A DNA stretch of 64,000 nucleotides from positions 4,290,478-4,354,477 of the forward strand of contig NZ_KB892705.1 of the NCBI RefSeq assembly GCF_000373905.1, read 5' to 3'. Of this stretch, positions 38,445 through 47,205 are shown in pieces. Source of the DNA: Mycobacterium sp. 155 (GTDB lineage Bacteria > Actinomycetota > Actinomycetes > Mycobacteriales > Mycobacteriaceae). The first letter of the stretch is position 1. Each line of letters opens with the position of its first letter. Made by a program: the position numbers and the translations under genes. Under the pieces are notes generated by a model, which made no database searches, was not told the DNA's origin, and saw nothing but the letters and a program-made list of their open reading frames with translations.

Positions 38445-39323
38445 TCACGCCGAGGCGAGCCTCCGCTTCTCTGCTTCGACATCGAAATCGGCTGCCGGCC
38501 AGGCCAAGTCGAATTGCTTCAGCGCCTCGATGAGCAACTCCAGGATGGCTAGCCGGCTGTACCACTTGCGGTTGCACGGCACGATGTGCCAGGGCGCATA
38601 CTCGGTCGAGGTACGGTCCAGCACAGCCTGATAGGCCTCCTGGTACTGCGGCCAGAGCATGCGTTCGTCGATATCGGCCGGGTTGTACTTCCAGAATTTG
38701 TCGGTGCGGTCCAGTCTTTGGGAGAGCCGGCGCTTCTGCTCGTCGAGCGACACGAACATCGCGACCTTGACGATCTTGGTGCCGGAGTCGACGAGTTCCT
38801 TCTCGAAAGCGTTGATCTCGTCGTAGCGGGCTTCCCAGACGTCCGGCGGAACCAGACTGTGCACCCGGACGATGAGCACGTCCTCGTAGTGCGACCGGTC
38901 GAACACGCCGATATGGCCGGCCGGCGGCAGTGCCTTGCGGATCCGCCACAGGTAGTGGTGCGCCAACTCTTCCTCGGTCGGCTTGCCGAAGCTCGCATAC
39001 CGGATACCTTGTGGATTACCCGCTCCCACAACGTGTTTGACGATGCCGCCCTTGCCGGCGGTGTCCATGCCCTGCAGCACCAACAGCAGTGAGCGTGAAT
39101 CCCCTGCGCGGCTGGCCGCATACAGCATCTCCTGCAGCCCGGCGAACCGGGCGTTGCGCTCAGCCTGTAGTTCGGGTGCGTCGCGCTTGGAACCTTTGAA
39201 CCCCGGGGTCGCATCAGGATCGATGTCGACGACTTTGTCGCCTGCCCGAAACTCCAGATGGTGATGCGGCTCGTGGCTCCACTGCGCCGGCAGTTCGTTG
39301 TCGGCTTTGTCGCTAGTCGTCAC
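38445..39323 (-). CDS. PPK2-family polyphosphate:nucleotide phosphotransferase
   Basis: 292 residues, distinct from the ppk2 gene at 23139. Walker A is LQGMDTAGKGGIVKHV, Walker B is FDRSHYEDVLIVRVH, and the lid is around SLDEQKRRLSQRLDRTDKFWK. This is the branch often called class III, which can phosphorylate AMP and ADP from polyphosphate; the specificity here is inferred. It occupies the place where M. tuberculosis has pcaA and Rv0471c. The 161 bases between it and umaA hold no gene. Confidence 0.9.
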   Translation of the reverse strand: MTTSDKADNELPAQWSHEPHHHLEFRAGDKVVDIDPDATPGFKGSKRDAPELQAERNARFAGLQEMLYAASRAGDSRSLLLVLQGMDTAGKGGIVKHVVGAGNPQGIRYASFGKPTEEELAHHYLWRIRKALPPAGHIGVFDRSHYEDVLIVRVHSLVPPDVWEARYDEINAFEKELVDSGTKIVKVAMFVSLDEQKRRLSQRLDRTDKFWKYNPADIDERMLWPQYQEAYQAVLDRTSTEYAPWHIVPCNRKWYSRLAILELLIEALKQFDLAWPAADFDVEAEKRRLASA

Positions 39324-39340
39324 GCGGCCTAGTCAAGCAG

Positions 39341-40063
39341 CTACGGCGGCAATACCGGGGAAGGATGCGGCTGCGAGTTGAATTTCTCCAGCGAACCGCC
39401 GACCTCGACGATGCCGCACAGCGCGTTCCACGACAGCATGGTCAGGTAGTCGATGAGCTCCTCTGCGGTGATCCGCGGGTTCGACATCCACGAATGCGTG
39501 GCCAGCTGTACGCCGCCGACGGTGTGGAACGCCCACGCCTCCACTCCGCCGGTGTCCATCCCCACGTCGGCCATTCGGCGCCGCAGCATCACCGCGAGCA
39601 TGCGCGCGATGATCTGCTCGGAATCCGCGACCGCCTTGCTCTTGCTCGCCGAGTTGCTCGTCATCACGAACTGGTACGGCTCGGGTTCGGCGGCCACCGT
39701 CTCGACATACACCTTGATGATTTCGCGGGTGAGGTCGAAGCCGTCCAGATTGGATGACAGCGCCGCGGCCATGTTGGGGATCAGCGTGGTCTGGGCGAAA
39801 CGCATCATGACCGCGGTGGTGAGATCGCTCTTGTCGACGAAGTAGCGGTACAGCACGGTCTTGGAGACGCCGATTTCCGCCGCGATCTCGTCCATGCTGA
39901 CGTTGCTGCCGAGCCGACGGATGGCCTCGAGGGTGCCGTCTACCAACTCGTTACGTCGCTCCACCTTGTGTTGGTGCCAGCGCCGTTTACGTCCATCGGT
40001 CTTCACCGTCGCCGGCGGAGTCTGCTGTGCCACTGTCGCAGTAGTCCCATTCCCTAGTTCCAC
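39341..40063 (-). CDS. madR: TetR-family repressor, MadR type (Rv0472c ortholog)
   Basis: 240 residues. The TetR helix-turn-helix is at about 45-90 (NVSMDEIAAEIGVSKTVLYRYFVDKSDL). An N-terminal basic extension precedes it (DGRKRRWHQHKVERR). As I recall, the Rv0472c ortholog MadR controls mycolic-acid desaturase genes (desA1/desA2) in response to acyl-CoA. No desaturase lies in this window, so its targets would be elsewhere. It is divergent from the DUF445 gene across about 60 bases. Confidence 0.85.
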   Translation of the reverse strand: MELGNGTTATVAQQTPPATVKTDGRKRRWHQHKVERRNELVDGTLEAIRRLGSNVSMDEIAAEIGVSKTVLYRYFVDKSDLTTAVMMRFAQTTLIPNMAAALSSNLDGFDLTREIIKVYVETVAAEPEPYQFVMTSNSASKSKAVADSEQIIARMLAVMLRRRMADVGMDTGGVEAWAFHTVGGVQLATHSWMSNPRITAEELIDYLTMLSWNALCGIVEVGGSLEKFNSQPHPSPVLPP

Positions 40064-40124
40064 TCGATAGTACGGCGGAGCACCTGCTGTCGGGCCGTCG
40101 GATCGAGCCCTCGGCCGCGCCGTT

Positions 40125-41474
40125 GTGGATGATGGAGACGTGGCACATAGATCCGAAGCAGGTTTGCGTGCTCTTCCTGCTCAGCGGGCGAGTTTTGCCG
40201 AGACGCTGGCTGGTGCCGATCCGGCAGCGGACGCCGAGCGTCGGCGCGGTTTGCGGCGGATGAAAGCCGTCGCCCTCGGCTTCCTGCTGGGCGCTACGGT
40301 GATCTTCCTGGTGTGCACCTGGGCGCAGTCCCGCGACGCCGCAGCGCCGCCGTGGATCGGGTATGTGCGGGCCGCAGCGGAGGCCGGCATGGTGGGTGCT
40401 CTGGCGGACTGGTTCGCCGTGACGGCGCTGTTCCGTCATCCGTTGGGCATTCCCATCCCGCACACCGCGATCATCAAGCGCAAGAAGGACCAGCTCGGTG
40501 AGGGGCTCGGCACCTTTGTGCGGGAGAACTTCATGTCGCCGCAGGTGGTCGAGACCAAGGTGCGCGACGCGCAGGTGGCTGGCCGGCTCGGCAAATGGCT
40601 CACCGACCGCTCTCACGCCGAGCGGGTGGCCTCGGAGGGTGCCACTATGCTGCGGGTCGGGGTGGAGCTGTTGCGCGACGAAGACGTCCAGCACGTGCTG
40701 GACCGGATGATCGTCAAGCGCATCGCCGAACCGAAGTGGGGGCCGCCGATCGGCCGGGTGTTGGCCACCCTGCTGGCCGAGGGTCGCCAGGAGGCGCTGA
40801 TCCAGCTGCTGTGCGACCGCGCGTTCCAGTGGTCGCTCAATGCTGGTGAGGTCATCGAGCGGGTCATCGAACGTGATTCCCCGACCTGGTCGCCGCGGTG
40901 GGTCGATCATCTGGTCGGCGAGCGGATCCACCGCGAGCTGATGGACTTCACCGACAAGGTGCGTCGCAATCCCGACCACGAGCTGCGCCGGTCGGCCACC
41001 CGGTTCATGTTCGAGTTCGCCGACGATCTGCAGAACGACGACGCGACCATTCAGCGCGCGGAAAACGTCAAAGAGCAGATCATGGCCCGTGACGAAGTGG
41101 CCCGGGCCGCCGAAACCGCCTGGAACGCGGCCAAACGCATCATCACCGAGTCGGTGGACGATCCGTCGTCGGCTCTGCGGATCCGGATCGCCGACTCGGT
41201 GATGCGCATCGGAGAGTCCCTGTGTGACGACGCCGAGCTGCGCGACAAGGTGGACAACTGGATCGTGCGAGCCGCAAAACACCTGGTCGGCGAGTATGGG
41301 ACGGAGATCACAGCGATCATCACCGAGACGATCGAACGCTGGGACGCCGACGAGGCGAGTCGTCGTATCGAACTCCACGTGGGCCGTGACCTGCAATTCA
41401 TCCGGATCAATGGCACCGTGGTAGGTGCGCTGGCGGGTCTGATCATCTACACGATCGGTCAACTACTGTTCTGA
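40125..41474 (+). CDS. DUF445 membrane protein (Rv0473 type)
   Basis: 449 residues. A membrane span (MKAVALGFLLGATVIFLVCTW) and a short hydrophobic loop with GMVGALADWFAVTALFRHP characterise DUF445. A long helical region follows, and a final span (VVGALAGLIIYTIGQLLF) ends the protein. The family is related to YheB/YjiN and has no established activity. The GTG at 40125 gives the longest form; the in-frame GTG at 40140, with GGAG just before it, is equally possible. Confidence 0.85.
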   Translation: MDDGDVAHRSEAGLRALPAQRASFAETLAGADPAADAERRRGLRRMKAVALGFLLGATVIFLVCTWAQSRDAAAPPWIGYVRAAAEAGMVGALADWFAVTALFRHPLGIPIPHTAIIKRKKDQLGEGLGTFVRENFMSPQVVETKVRDAQVAGRLGKWLTDRSHAERVASEGATMLRVGVELLRDEDVQHVLDRMIVKRIAEPKWGPPIGRVLATLLAEGRQEALIQLLCDRAFQWSLNAGEVIERVIERDSPTWSPRWVDHLVGERIHRELMDFTDKVRRNPDHELRRSATRFMFEFADDLQNDDATIQRAENVKEQIMARDEVARAAETAWNAAKRIITESVDDPSSALRIRIADSVMRIGESLCDDAELRDKVDNWIVRAAKHLVGEYGTEITAIITETIERWDADEASRRIELHVGRDLQFIRINGTVVGALAGLIIYTIGQLLF

Positions 41475-41488
41475 CCTGCGCTAGCAGG

Positions 41489-41508
41489 TGCTTGCAATTG
41501 TTAGCACT
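41489..41508. promoter_or_regulatory. Long dyad-symmetric operator candidate before XRE gene
   Basis: GTGCT-tg-CAATTG-tt-AGCAC: symmetric arms around a CAATTG core, 54 bases before the ATG of the XRE regulator. It is a good candidate for its own operator (autoregulation). Confidence 0.55.
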
Positions 41509-41562
41509 AGGTCGTACCGTGGGTCTCGTCAGCGGAAAACCCAAATAGAAACGAGGCTCAAC

Positions 41563-42027
41563 ATGTCGCAGGACGAGAATCTTGCCGCTGTGGTGAGCAG
41601 TGCGGCATCGGACATAGGCAGTTTCATCCGCAGCCAGCGTGAAGCGGCACAGGTGTCCGTGCGCCAACTTGCCGAGAAGGCCGGCGTCAGCAATCCCTAC
41701 CTCAGCCAGATCGAGCGGGGACTGCGCAAGCCGTCGGCCGACGTGCTCAAGGAGATTGCCAAGGCACTGCGGGTCTCTGCCGAGGTGCTCTACCTGCGGG
41801 CCGGAATCCTTGAACCCACCGAGGGCAACCAGGTCCGCGATGCGATCGTCGGTGACACCGCGATCACCGAGCGGCAGAAGCAGGTGCTGCTCGACATCTA
41901 CACGTCTTTCTGTCAGCAGAACGAGGGCAGCGAAGACCCGGCAGAGGGGGTTCCGGCACCGCAGGAGACAGTGCCGGAAACGCCTGCCGAAACGCAATCA
42001 CCCCCGTCATCAACTGCAAGCATCTGA
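41563..42027 (+). CDS. XRE-family transcriptional regulator (Rv0474 type)
   Basis: 154 residues. The Cro/CI helix-turn-helix is at about 19-74 ([31 protein letters not shown] is its first half). The C-terminal tail is acidic and proline-rich and probably disordered. It stands directly before hbhA in the same direction, 13 bases away, as Rv0474 does before Rv0475. A strong dyad lies 54 bases upstream. The M. tuberculosis ortholog has been reported as copper-responsive; nothing here tests that. Confidence 0.88.
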   Translation: MSQDENLAAVVSSAASDIGSFIRSQREAAQVSVRQLAEKAGVSNPYLSQIERGLRKPSADVLKEIAKALRVSAEVLYLRAGILEPTEGNQVRDAIVGDTAITERQKQVLLDIYTSFCQQNEGSEDPAEGVPAPQETVPETPAETQSPPSSTASI

Positions 42028-42040
42028 AAGGAAATTCGAT

Positions 42041-42676
42041 ATGACCGAGAAGGCCCAGCCCACCGTCGAGGACCTCAAGGCTCCGTTGTTCGCCGCCGTC
42101 GGCGCCGCCGATCTGGCCCTGGCCACCGTGAACGAGATCATCGCGAGCTTGCGTGAGCGCGCCGAAGGGGCCCGCACCGACGCCAACAGCCGTGTTGGGG
42201 AGAGCCGCGCCCGCCTGACCAAGCTGCAGGAAGACCTGCCGGCCCAGTTCGAGGAGTTCCGCGAGAAGTTCACCTCCGAGGAACTGCGCAAGGCCGCCGA
42301 GGGCTACGCCGATCAGGCCACCGCGACCTACAACAAGCTCGTCGAGCGTGGCGAGGCTGCCCTGGAGCGCCTGCGCACCCAGCCGGCGATCGAAGAGGCC
42401 GCCAGCCGTGTCGAGGAGTACACCGACCAGGTCACCGAACTGACCCAGGACGCGCTGGGCACCGTGGCGTCGCAGACCCGCGCCGTCGGCGAGCGTGCCG
42501 CCAAGCTGGTCGGTGTCGAGCTGCCGAAGAAGGCCGAGGAGGCGGCTCCCGCCAAGAAGGCCACCCCGGCCAAGAAGGCCACCCCTGCCACCCCGGTCGC
42601 CCCTGCCGCCAAGAAGGCCACTCCGGCCACTGCCGCCAAGAAGGTCGCCCCCGCCAAGAAGGTGACCCAGAAGTAA
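42041..42676 (+). CDS. hbhA: Heparin-binding hemagglutinin HBHA
   Basis: 211 residues. A long coiled-coil region (about 20-155) is followed by a lysine/alanine/proline-rich tail of KKAT-PAKK type repeats (about 165-211), the heparin-binding part in M. tuberculosis. The tail lysines are methylated in known HBHA. It acts as a surface adhesin in pathogens and is linked to lipid inclusions in saprophytes. GAAAGGA lies before the ATG. It probably shares a transcript with the XRE gene; a hairpin terminator follows. Confidence 0.95.
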   Translation: MTEKAQPTVEDLKAPLFAAVGAADLALATVNEIIASLRERAEGARTDANSRVGESRARLTKLQEDLPAQFEEFREKFTSEELRKAAEGYADQATATYNKLVERGEAALERLRTQPAIEEAASRVEEYTDQVTELTQDALGTVASQTRAVGERAAKLVGVELPKKAEEAAPAKKATPAKKATPATPVAPAAKKATPATAAKKVAPAKKVTQK

Positions 42677-42684
42677 TTCGGTCC

Positions 42685-42703
42685 CGACCGGGATGCCCGG
42701 TCG
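42685..42703 (+). terminator. Hairpin after hbhA
   Basis: CGACCGGG and CCCGGTCG form a perfect 8-bp stem around ATG, nine bases after the hbhA stop. No T tract. Confidence 0.6.
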
Positions 42704-42727
42704 TTCGCGCTGACGATGACGCCCGCA

Positions 42728-42733
42728 TAGGGT
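42728..42733 (+). promoter_or_regulatory. -10 element for DUF2516 gene (leaderless type)
   Basis: TAGGGT followed by six bases and GTG at 42740. Confidence 0.45.
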
Positions 42734-42739
42734 GGTGAG

Positions 42740-43024
42740 GTGTCACTTGCCAACCTTGCGGGCGTCATTGTTGCCGTCATCGTGATCGCGGTCTTCGTCG
42801 TCGGTCTGTACGCCTTCGTACACGCGGCGATGCAGCGGCCTGACGCCTACACCGCGACGGGCAAACTCACCAAGCCCGTGTGGCTGGCCATCATCGGCGT
42901 GGCGCTGCTCCTGGAACTGCTGATGCGTGATGCCTTCGGAGCCGCCATCGCCGCCTGCGCCAGCGGTGTCTACCTCGTGGATGTGCGCCCCAAACTGCTT
43001 GAGATCCAAGGAAAGTCACGGTAA
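42740..43024 (+). CDS. DUF2516 membrane protein (Rv0476 type)
   Basis: 94 residues with two or three hydrophobic segments ([20 protein letters not shown], and [16 protein letters not shown] with the following part). The ending [12 protein letters not shown] is typical of DUF2516. Function unknown. It lies immediately before the secreted DUF2599 gene (four bases apart) and deoC, so the three form an operon, as Rv0476-Rv0478 do. Confidence 0.85.
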   Translation: MSLANLAGVIVAVIVIAVFVVGLYAFVHAAMQRPDAYTATGKLTKPVWLAIIGVALLLELLMRDAFGAAIAACASGVYLVDVRPKLLEIQGKSR

Positions 43025-43028
43025 GGCG

Positions 43029-43457
43029 ATGCGCTCACCGATGGCCGCACTCGGTGCAGCCGGCTTCGCCCTGTCCGGGCTGCTGACCCTGGCGCCGGTG
43101 GCACTGGCCGATCCCGATCCGGTCGCTGCGCACCCGTACGTCGACCACGTCGAATGGGCCAAGTGGGGTGGTGACCTCTCGAGCCTGCGTGTCTATCCCA
43201 GCGCACTGGCCCGTCGACTGGCTGCTCAGCCCGGCACCACCGCGCAGGCCGACGAGGCGTGGGCCGAGGTGCTGGCTCTGTCGCCGGACGCCGACGTACC
43301 CGGCATGCGTGCGCAGTTCCTGTGCCACTGGACCTTCGCGGAGATCATCGAGCCCGGTAAGGCCAGCTGGAACCTGGAGCCGTGGCGGCCGCAGGTGTCG
43401 CCCGAGCAGATGGTGGCGGCCAGGTGCAATCCCGGCGGCGCCGAGGAGCCGTTCTGA
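43029..43457 (+). CDS. Secreted DUF2599-family protein (Rv0477 type)
   Basis: 142 residues. A Sec signal peptide ([27 protein letters not shown]) ends at an AxA-like site. The mature part begins [19 protein letters not shown] and has two cysteines (QFLCHW and AARCNP) that may pair. Function unknown. The stop overlaps the deoC ATG. Confidence 0.88.
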   Translation: MRSPMAALGAAGFALSGLLTLAPVALADPDPVAAHPYVDHVEWAKWGGDLSSLRVYPSALARRLAAQPGTTAQADEAWAEVLALSPDADVPGMRAQFLCHWTFAEIIEPGKASWNLEPWRPQVSPEQMVAARCNPGGAEEPF

Positions 43458-44134
43458 TGAGCGGCTACACCCGCGCCCACGTGGCGGGGCTCGTCGACCA
43501 CACGTTGCTCAAACCCGAGGCAACCGCCGCTGACATCGTCGCGCTGGTGGGCGAAGCGGCCGAACTCGCAGTGTTCTCGGTGTGTGTATCACCGCCGTTC
43601 GTGCCGCTCGCCCGGGCCGCGTGCCCGGAAGGTCTGGCCGTCGCCGCGGTGGCCGGATTCCCGTCGGGCAAGCACCTCTCGGAGATCAAGGCCGGGGAAG
43701 CCGATCTGGCCGCCGCGGCCGGTGCCGCCGAGATCGACATGGTCATCGACGTCGGGGCGGCCCTGGCCGGTGACTTCGAGGCGGTGGCTGCAGACGTGGC
43801 CGCCGTCCGGTCCGCAGTGCCCGCGGCGACGCTGAAGGTGATCGTGGAGTCCGCGGCGCTGCTGGAGTTCTCCGGTGAGCGATTGCTACTCGACGTGTGT
43901 CGCCTCAGCGAGGAGGCCGGTGCGGATTTCGTCAAGACCTCCACGGGGTTTCACCCCAGCGGCGGCGCTTCGGTGCGGGCGGTCGAGCTGATGGCCGGTG
44001 CGGTGGGCGGGCGGCTCGGCGTCAAGGCCAGCGGCGGCATCCGCACCGCGCAGCAGGCCGTCGCGATGCTCGAGGCCGGCGCCACTCGCCTGGGCCTGTC
44101 CGGGACCCGTGCGGTGCTCGACGGCCTCGGTTAG
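43457..44134 (+). CDS. deoC: Deoxyribose-phosphate aldolase
   Basis: 225 residues. It splits 2-deoxyribose 5-phosphate into acetaldehyde and glyceraldehyde 3-phosphate. The Schiff-base lysine is in FVKTSTGF and the second active-site lysine in [10 protein letters not shown]. It opens [11 protein letters not shown], the usual N-terminal signature. The ATGA overlap with the DUF2599 gene indicates coupling. The acetaldehyde product could feed the ExaC-type dehydrogenase, but that gene is 14 kb away. Confidence 0.95.
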   Translation: MSGYTRAHVAGLVDHTLLKPEATAADIVALVGEAAELAVFSVCVSPPFVPLARAACPEGLAVAAVAGFPSGKHLSEIKAGEADLAAAAGAAEIDMVIDVGAALAGDFEAVAADVAAVRSAVPAATLKVIVESAALLEFSGERLLLDVCRLSEEAGADFVKTSTGFHPSGGASVRAVELMAGAVGGRLGVKASGGIRTAQQAVAMLEAGATRLGLSGTRAVLDGLG

Positions 44135-44143
44135 CAGGGCGGC

Positions 44144-45031
44144 TCACAACTTCGCGAAGCAGGGATCCTCGGAGCCCTTGGGCATCGACGCGTTCTGCGT
44201 CGAATACCGCGCGTTCACACCGTTGTCGGTGACCTGCACGCTGTCGGCGTGGATACCCATCGGGTAGTTATCGGTCAGCTGGCTGGTGAAGCTGTCCAGG
44301 ATCGGCTGGATGGTTTCACGCGGCCACGACAGCCCGACCGCCTTCAGCTCGATGATCTGCAACGCGATGCCCTTGTCCGCTACCACCGGCCTGGCCGTGA
44401 TGGTGCCGAGCATGCTCTTGAGCTGGATGGTGCCCGCGGCGGCATTCGTCGACACGTCGGAGATCGCCGAGCCGAGGAACGGCAGCTGGACCATGTTGGC
44501 CGCTGTCTGGCGAAGCCCGTCGAGAGACCATGTGATGTCGGCGGTCAACGATCCGACCGTGCCGCTGGAATCGGCCGTCTCCTGGATCCGCACATCCTTG
44601 ATGCCCAGCACCACCTTCATGCCCTTGGCTTCACGGATCTGGTTGCCCGCGGTCACGATGTTGATGTTGGTGTAGCGCCCGGTGGCGTGCTGCCACAGGA
44701 ACGGCGGCAGCGGGTCGAACGACGCCTTGGCGTCGTCCTGCACGACACACGCGACGACGCCTGCGACAACGCTGTCGGCGCGCTTGCGCGCGTACAGCTC
44801 GCCGCCCAGCAGTCCCGCGGCGACCAGTGCCAGCACGATCACCACGACCAGCACGATCGACAGCGGATCGGACAGCAGTTTCTTGATCTTCGATGCCGCC
44901 GACGGATCCGGTTTGGGTGCGGCGCCGGGTGGCGGGGCCTGGTATCCAGGTGGCGGGGCCTGTGGTGGCTCTGCGCCCCCGGACGGCACGGGTGGGGACT
45001 GGTCGGTGGGGCGAGCCCAGGGATCGGTCAC
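44144..45031 (-). CDS. LmeA-like DUF2993 membrane-anchored protein (Rv0479c type)
   Basis: 295 residues. A proline-rich cytoplasmic N-terminus (about 1-45) and one membrane span (about 57-77, LSIVLVVVIVLALVAAGLLGG) precede a periplasmic DUF2993 domain related to LmeA, a lipid-binding protein for lipomannan elongation. Two cysteines (VACVV and DPCFAKL at the end) may form a disulfide. The GTG start overlaps the stop of the nitrilase-family gene by four bases. Confidence 0.85.
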   Translation of the reverse strand: MTDPWARPTDQSPPVPSGGAEPPQAPPPGYQAPPPGAAPKPDPSAASKIKKLLSDPLSIVLVVVIVLALVAAGLLGGELYARKRADSVVAGVVACVVQDDAKASFDPLPPFLWQHATGRYTNINIVTAGNQIREAKGMKVVLGIKDVRIQETADSSGTVGSLTADITWSLDGLRQTAANMVQLPFLGSAISDVSTNAAAGTIQLKSMLGTITARPVVADKGIALQIIELKAVGLSWPRETIQPILDSFTSQLTDNYPMGIHADSVQVTDNGVNARYSTQNASMPKGSEDPCFAKL

Positions 45032-45843
45032 CCCGCCGATTGTGCCCTACCGATCTGAGCGAGCTCTGAGCGGTTCTGGAGCACCGCGATGCTGTCGCGG
45101 GCGCGCTGCGCGGCGTCGAGGTCGACATCGACGACCAGTAACTCGGCGTCGGCGCCGGCGGCCGCCACCACCTCACCGGTGGGCGAGGCGACGATGCTGC
45201 CACCCACCCCGGTCGGACCGTACTTGGCGATCTCGTCGCCCGGATAGGGCTGGTCCACCGCGGCGACGAACCCGGTGGTGTCCAGCGCCCGGGCACGCGC
45301 CAGCAACGTCCACTGATCCAGTTTGCCCGGTCCCGACGCCCACGAAGCGTGCACGGTGATCAGCTGTGCGCCGCGGCGGGCCAGTTCGACGAACAGTTCG
45401 GGGAAGCGAATGTCGTAGCACGTGGTCAACCCGACCGTCACCCCGTCGACGGTGATGGTCGCCAGCTCGAAACCCGGTGCGACAGTTTTGGACTCGGCAA
45501 AACCGAACGCGTCGTAGAGGTGGATCTTGTGATAGTGCGCCGCCACCGACGGCCCCGTCGCCAGCAGGGTGTTGGTCACCCGGCCGCCGTCAGCGGGTGC
45601 GAACATGCCGGCCACCACCACGATCCCGGCGGCGGCGGCGATATCGCGAACGCTATTGGCCCACGGACCGTCCAGCGGTTGCGCGATCGGAGCCAACGGC
45701 ACCCCGAAGCGGCACATGGTGGCCTCCGGAAAGAGCACCAGTCGGGCCCCGTCGGCCGCGGCGCGGCGCGTATAGGACTCGACGAGCTCGAGATTGGCCG
45801 ACGGATCGGTGCCAGCGGCGACCTGCGCCAAGGCGATTCGCAT
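45028..45843 (-). CDS. Carbon-nitrogen hydrolase (nitrilase superfamily, Rv0480c type)
   Basis: 271 residues. The Glu-Lys-Cys catalytic triad is visible in LFPEATMCRF, YHKIHLYDAF and TTCYDIRFPE. The YDIRFPELF pattern is that of Nit1-type enzymes such as deaminated glutathione amidase, though omega-amidase activity is possible. The ATG at 45843 is chosen because MRIALAQVA begins the family, and a TACCCT box lies seven bases upstream. It is coupled to the LmeA-like gene. Confidence 0.9.
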   Translation of the reverse strand: MRIALAQVAAGTDPSANLELVESYTRRAAADGARLVLFPEATMCRFGVPLAPIAQPLDGPWANSVRDIAAAAGIVVVAGMFAPADGGRVTNTLLATGPSVAAHYHKIHLYDAFGFAESKTVAPGFELATITVDGVTVGLTTCYDIRFPELFVELARRGAQLITVHASWASGPGKLDQWTLLARARALDTTGFVAAVDQPYPGDEIAKYGPTGVGGSIVASPTGEVVAAAGADAELLVVDVDLDAAQRARDSIAVLQNRSELAQIGRAQSAG

Positions 45844-45848
45844 GGATA

Positions 45849-46649
45849 TCAGGGTAGTGGTGCGACGGTCATCCATGGCACCGTCAGCACCCCGTCGCGC
45901 ATCCGGCGCCGTGGCGGTTCGACCGGAAAGCCCCCGAAGTCCTCGTCGCGCAGCAATTCCAGCATCGCCCGCCAGCGCATCCGCGGCCCGAAAACCCCGT
46001 GCCCGGCCACGCTGGCCCAGGCCAGATCCGCGGCGCCGAGCAGCGCGTGGATGGGCTGGCCCGGCACGTTGTGGTGGATGAGCACCTTCGGCAGGCGCTC
46101 GGCCAGATCCGACGGCCGCTCGATGCTGAAGGGATCGCAGGCCAGGGTGAGGCTCACGGGCCGTTCGGCGTCGAGCAGCACCCAGCAGCACAACCTGCCC
46201 AGCTCGTCGCACGTGCCATCGACGATCAGCCCGCCTGGGGCAAGCCGGCGCTGCATCGAGGTCCATGCGTCGGGCACCGCGTCGACCGGATACTGCCGCA
46301 ACACGTTGAACGCCCGGACCAGCACCGGGCGCAGGCCGGCCAGCTCGAAGCCGCCGAGCGTGAATTCCACGGACGGATCTGATCCACGGAACGCCCGGGC
46401 GCTCGCCACCCGCTCGGGGTGGATCTCCAGGCCGACGACGCGGACGTTCGCACGCAAGGCCCGCAACCGCGTCGCCAGCTCGAGGGTGGTGACCGGCAAC
46501 GCGCCGTAGCCCAGGTCCACCACCAGCGGGTCGACCGCGGCCCCGAGCGCCGTGCGTACCCGGGCCGAATGCACTAGCCACCGATCACTGCGGCGCAACC
46601 GGTTGTACCCCGTGGTGCCCCGCGTGATCGCCCCGACGGGCCGGCTCAT
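45849..46649 (-). CDS. Class I SAM-dependent methyltransferase-like protein
   Basis: 266 residues from the ATG at 46649. The nucleotide-binding core is VDLGYGALPVTTLELATRLR followed by VVGLEIHPERV and a methyltransferase-like LAPGGLIVDGTCDE. The glycine motif (DLGYGALP) departs from the usual DxGxGxG. The substrate is unknown. It lies between the DUF2505 and nitrilase genes, all left-pointing. Confidence 0.75.
   Translation of the reverse strand: MSRPVGAITRGTTGYNRLRRSDRWLVHSARVRTALGAAVDPLVVDLGYGALPVTTLELATRLRALRANVRVVGLEIHPERVASARAFRGSDPSVEFTLGGFELAGLRPVLVRAFNVLRQYPVDAVPDAWTSMQRRLAPGGLIVDGTCDELGRLCCWVLLDAERPVSLTLACDPFSIERPSDLAERLPKVLIHHNVPGQPIHALLGAADLAWASVAGHGVFGPRMRWRAMLELLRDEDFGGFPVEPPRRRMRDGVLTVPWMTVAPLP
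45851..45856 (-). promoter_or_regulatory. -10 element for nitrilase-family gene (leaderless type)
   Basis: TACCCT on the minus strand, seven bases before the ATG at 45843. It lies just inside the 3' end of the upstream methyltransferase gene. Confidence 0.4.
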
Positions 46650-46672
46650 GGCTGCTGACGCTACCGCCGCGC

Positions 46673-47179
46673 TCAGTTGTTCTCGGTGATCCACACCGTG
46701 GTGAAGCGCTGTTCGGCGGTCAGCAGATCCACCAGCTGGCCACCGATGAAGCTCTCGATCTTGCCGCCCACCAGTGGCACGTTCACTTCGATGCTGAGGG
46801 CCACCGAAAGTTGGGAGCCGCTGCCGGCCCGGGAGAGCACTCCCGACCCGTCCAGGTTCACCGGAGCCCCGATGATCACGCCGCCCACGGTGCCGGTGGA
46901 TTGACCGTCGCGGACCGGTTGCCAGTGCTCCTCGCGGCGGATCCGCAGATCACCGGGGTGAAACTGAGACACCAGCGCAGGCAGCCCTTCGGCACGCAGC
47001 ACGTGGCTGGTGATGACGTCGACGTGACCGTCGTCGGTGACGGTCAGCTCGTCGAGCGTGGCGTCGTCGGCCCCGAAATTGTTCAGCCGGGCCCGCCAGT
47101 ACCGCTCCGTGCAGAAAGCCTTGTGCACCTGTTCGACGCCGGCGGGATATTCGGTGGCCATGTCGAATGATCGCGGCAT
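46673..47179 (-). CDS. DUF2505 (SRPBCC-like) protein, Rv0481c type
   Basis: 168 residues. The START/SRPBCC-like pattern is AFCTERYWRARLNNFGADDATLDEL, then VSQFHPGDLRIRREEHW, and a C-terminal helix FIGGQLVDLLTAEQRFTTVWI. DUF2505 is restricted mostly to actinobacteria and has no known ligand. It is divergent from murB across 26 bases, so the two promoters must overlap. Confidence 0.85.
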   Translation of the reverse strand: MPRSFDMATEYPAGVEQVHKAFCTERYWRARLNNFGADDATLDELTVTDDGHVDVITSHVLRAEGLPALVSQFHPGDLRIRREEHWQPVRDGQSTGTVGGVIIGAPVNLDGSGVLSRAGSGSQLSVALSIEVNVPLVGGKIESFIGGQLVDLLTAEQRFTTVWITENN

Positions 47180-47205
47180 AGCCGGTCACGTTACCGTTAC
47201 CGGCC

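Noticed and set aside
39987..41462. 491-codon minus-strand frame opposite the DUF445 gene
   Set aside because: Antisense shadow; the plus-strand product has the DUF445 membrane motifs.
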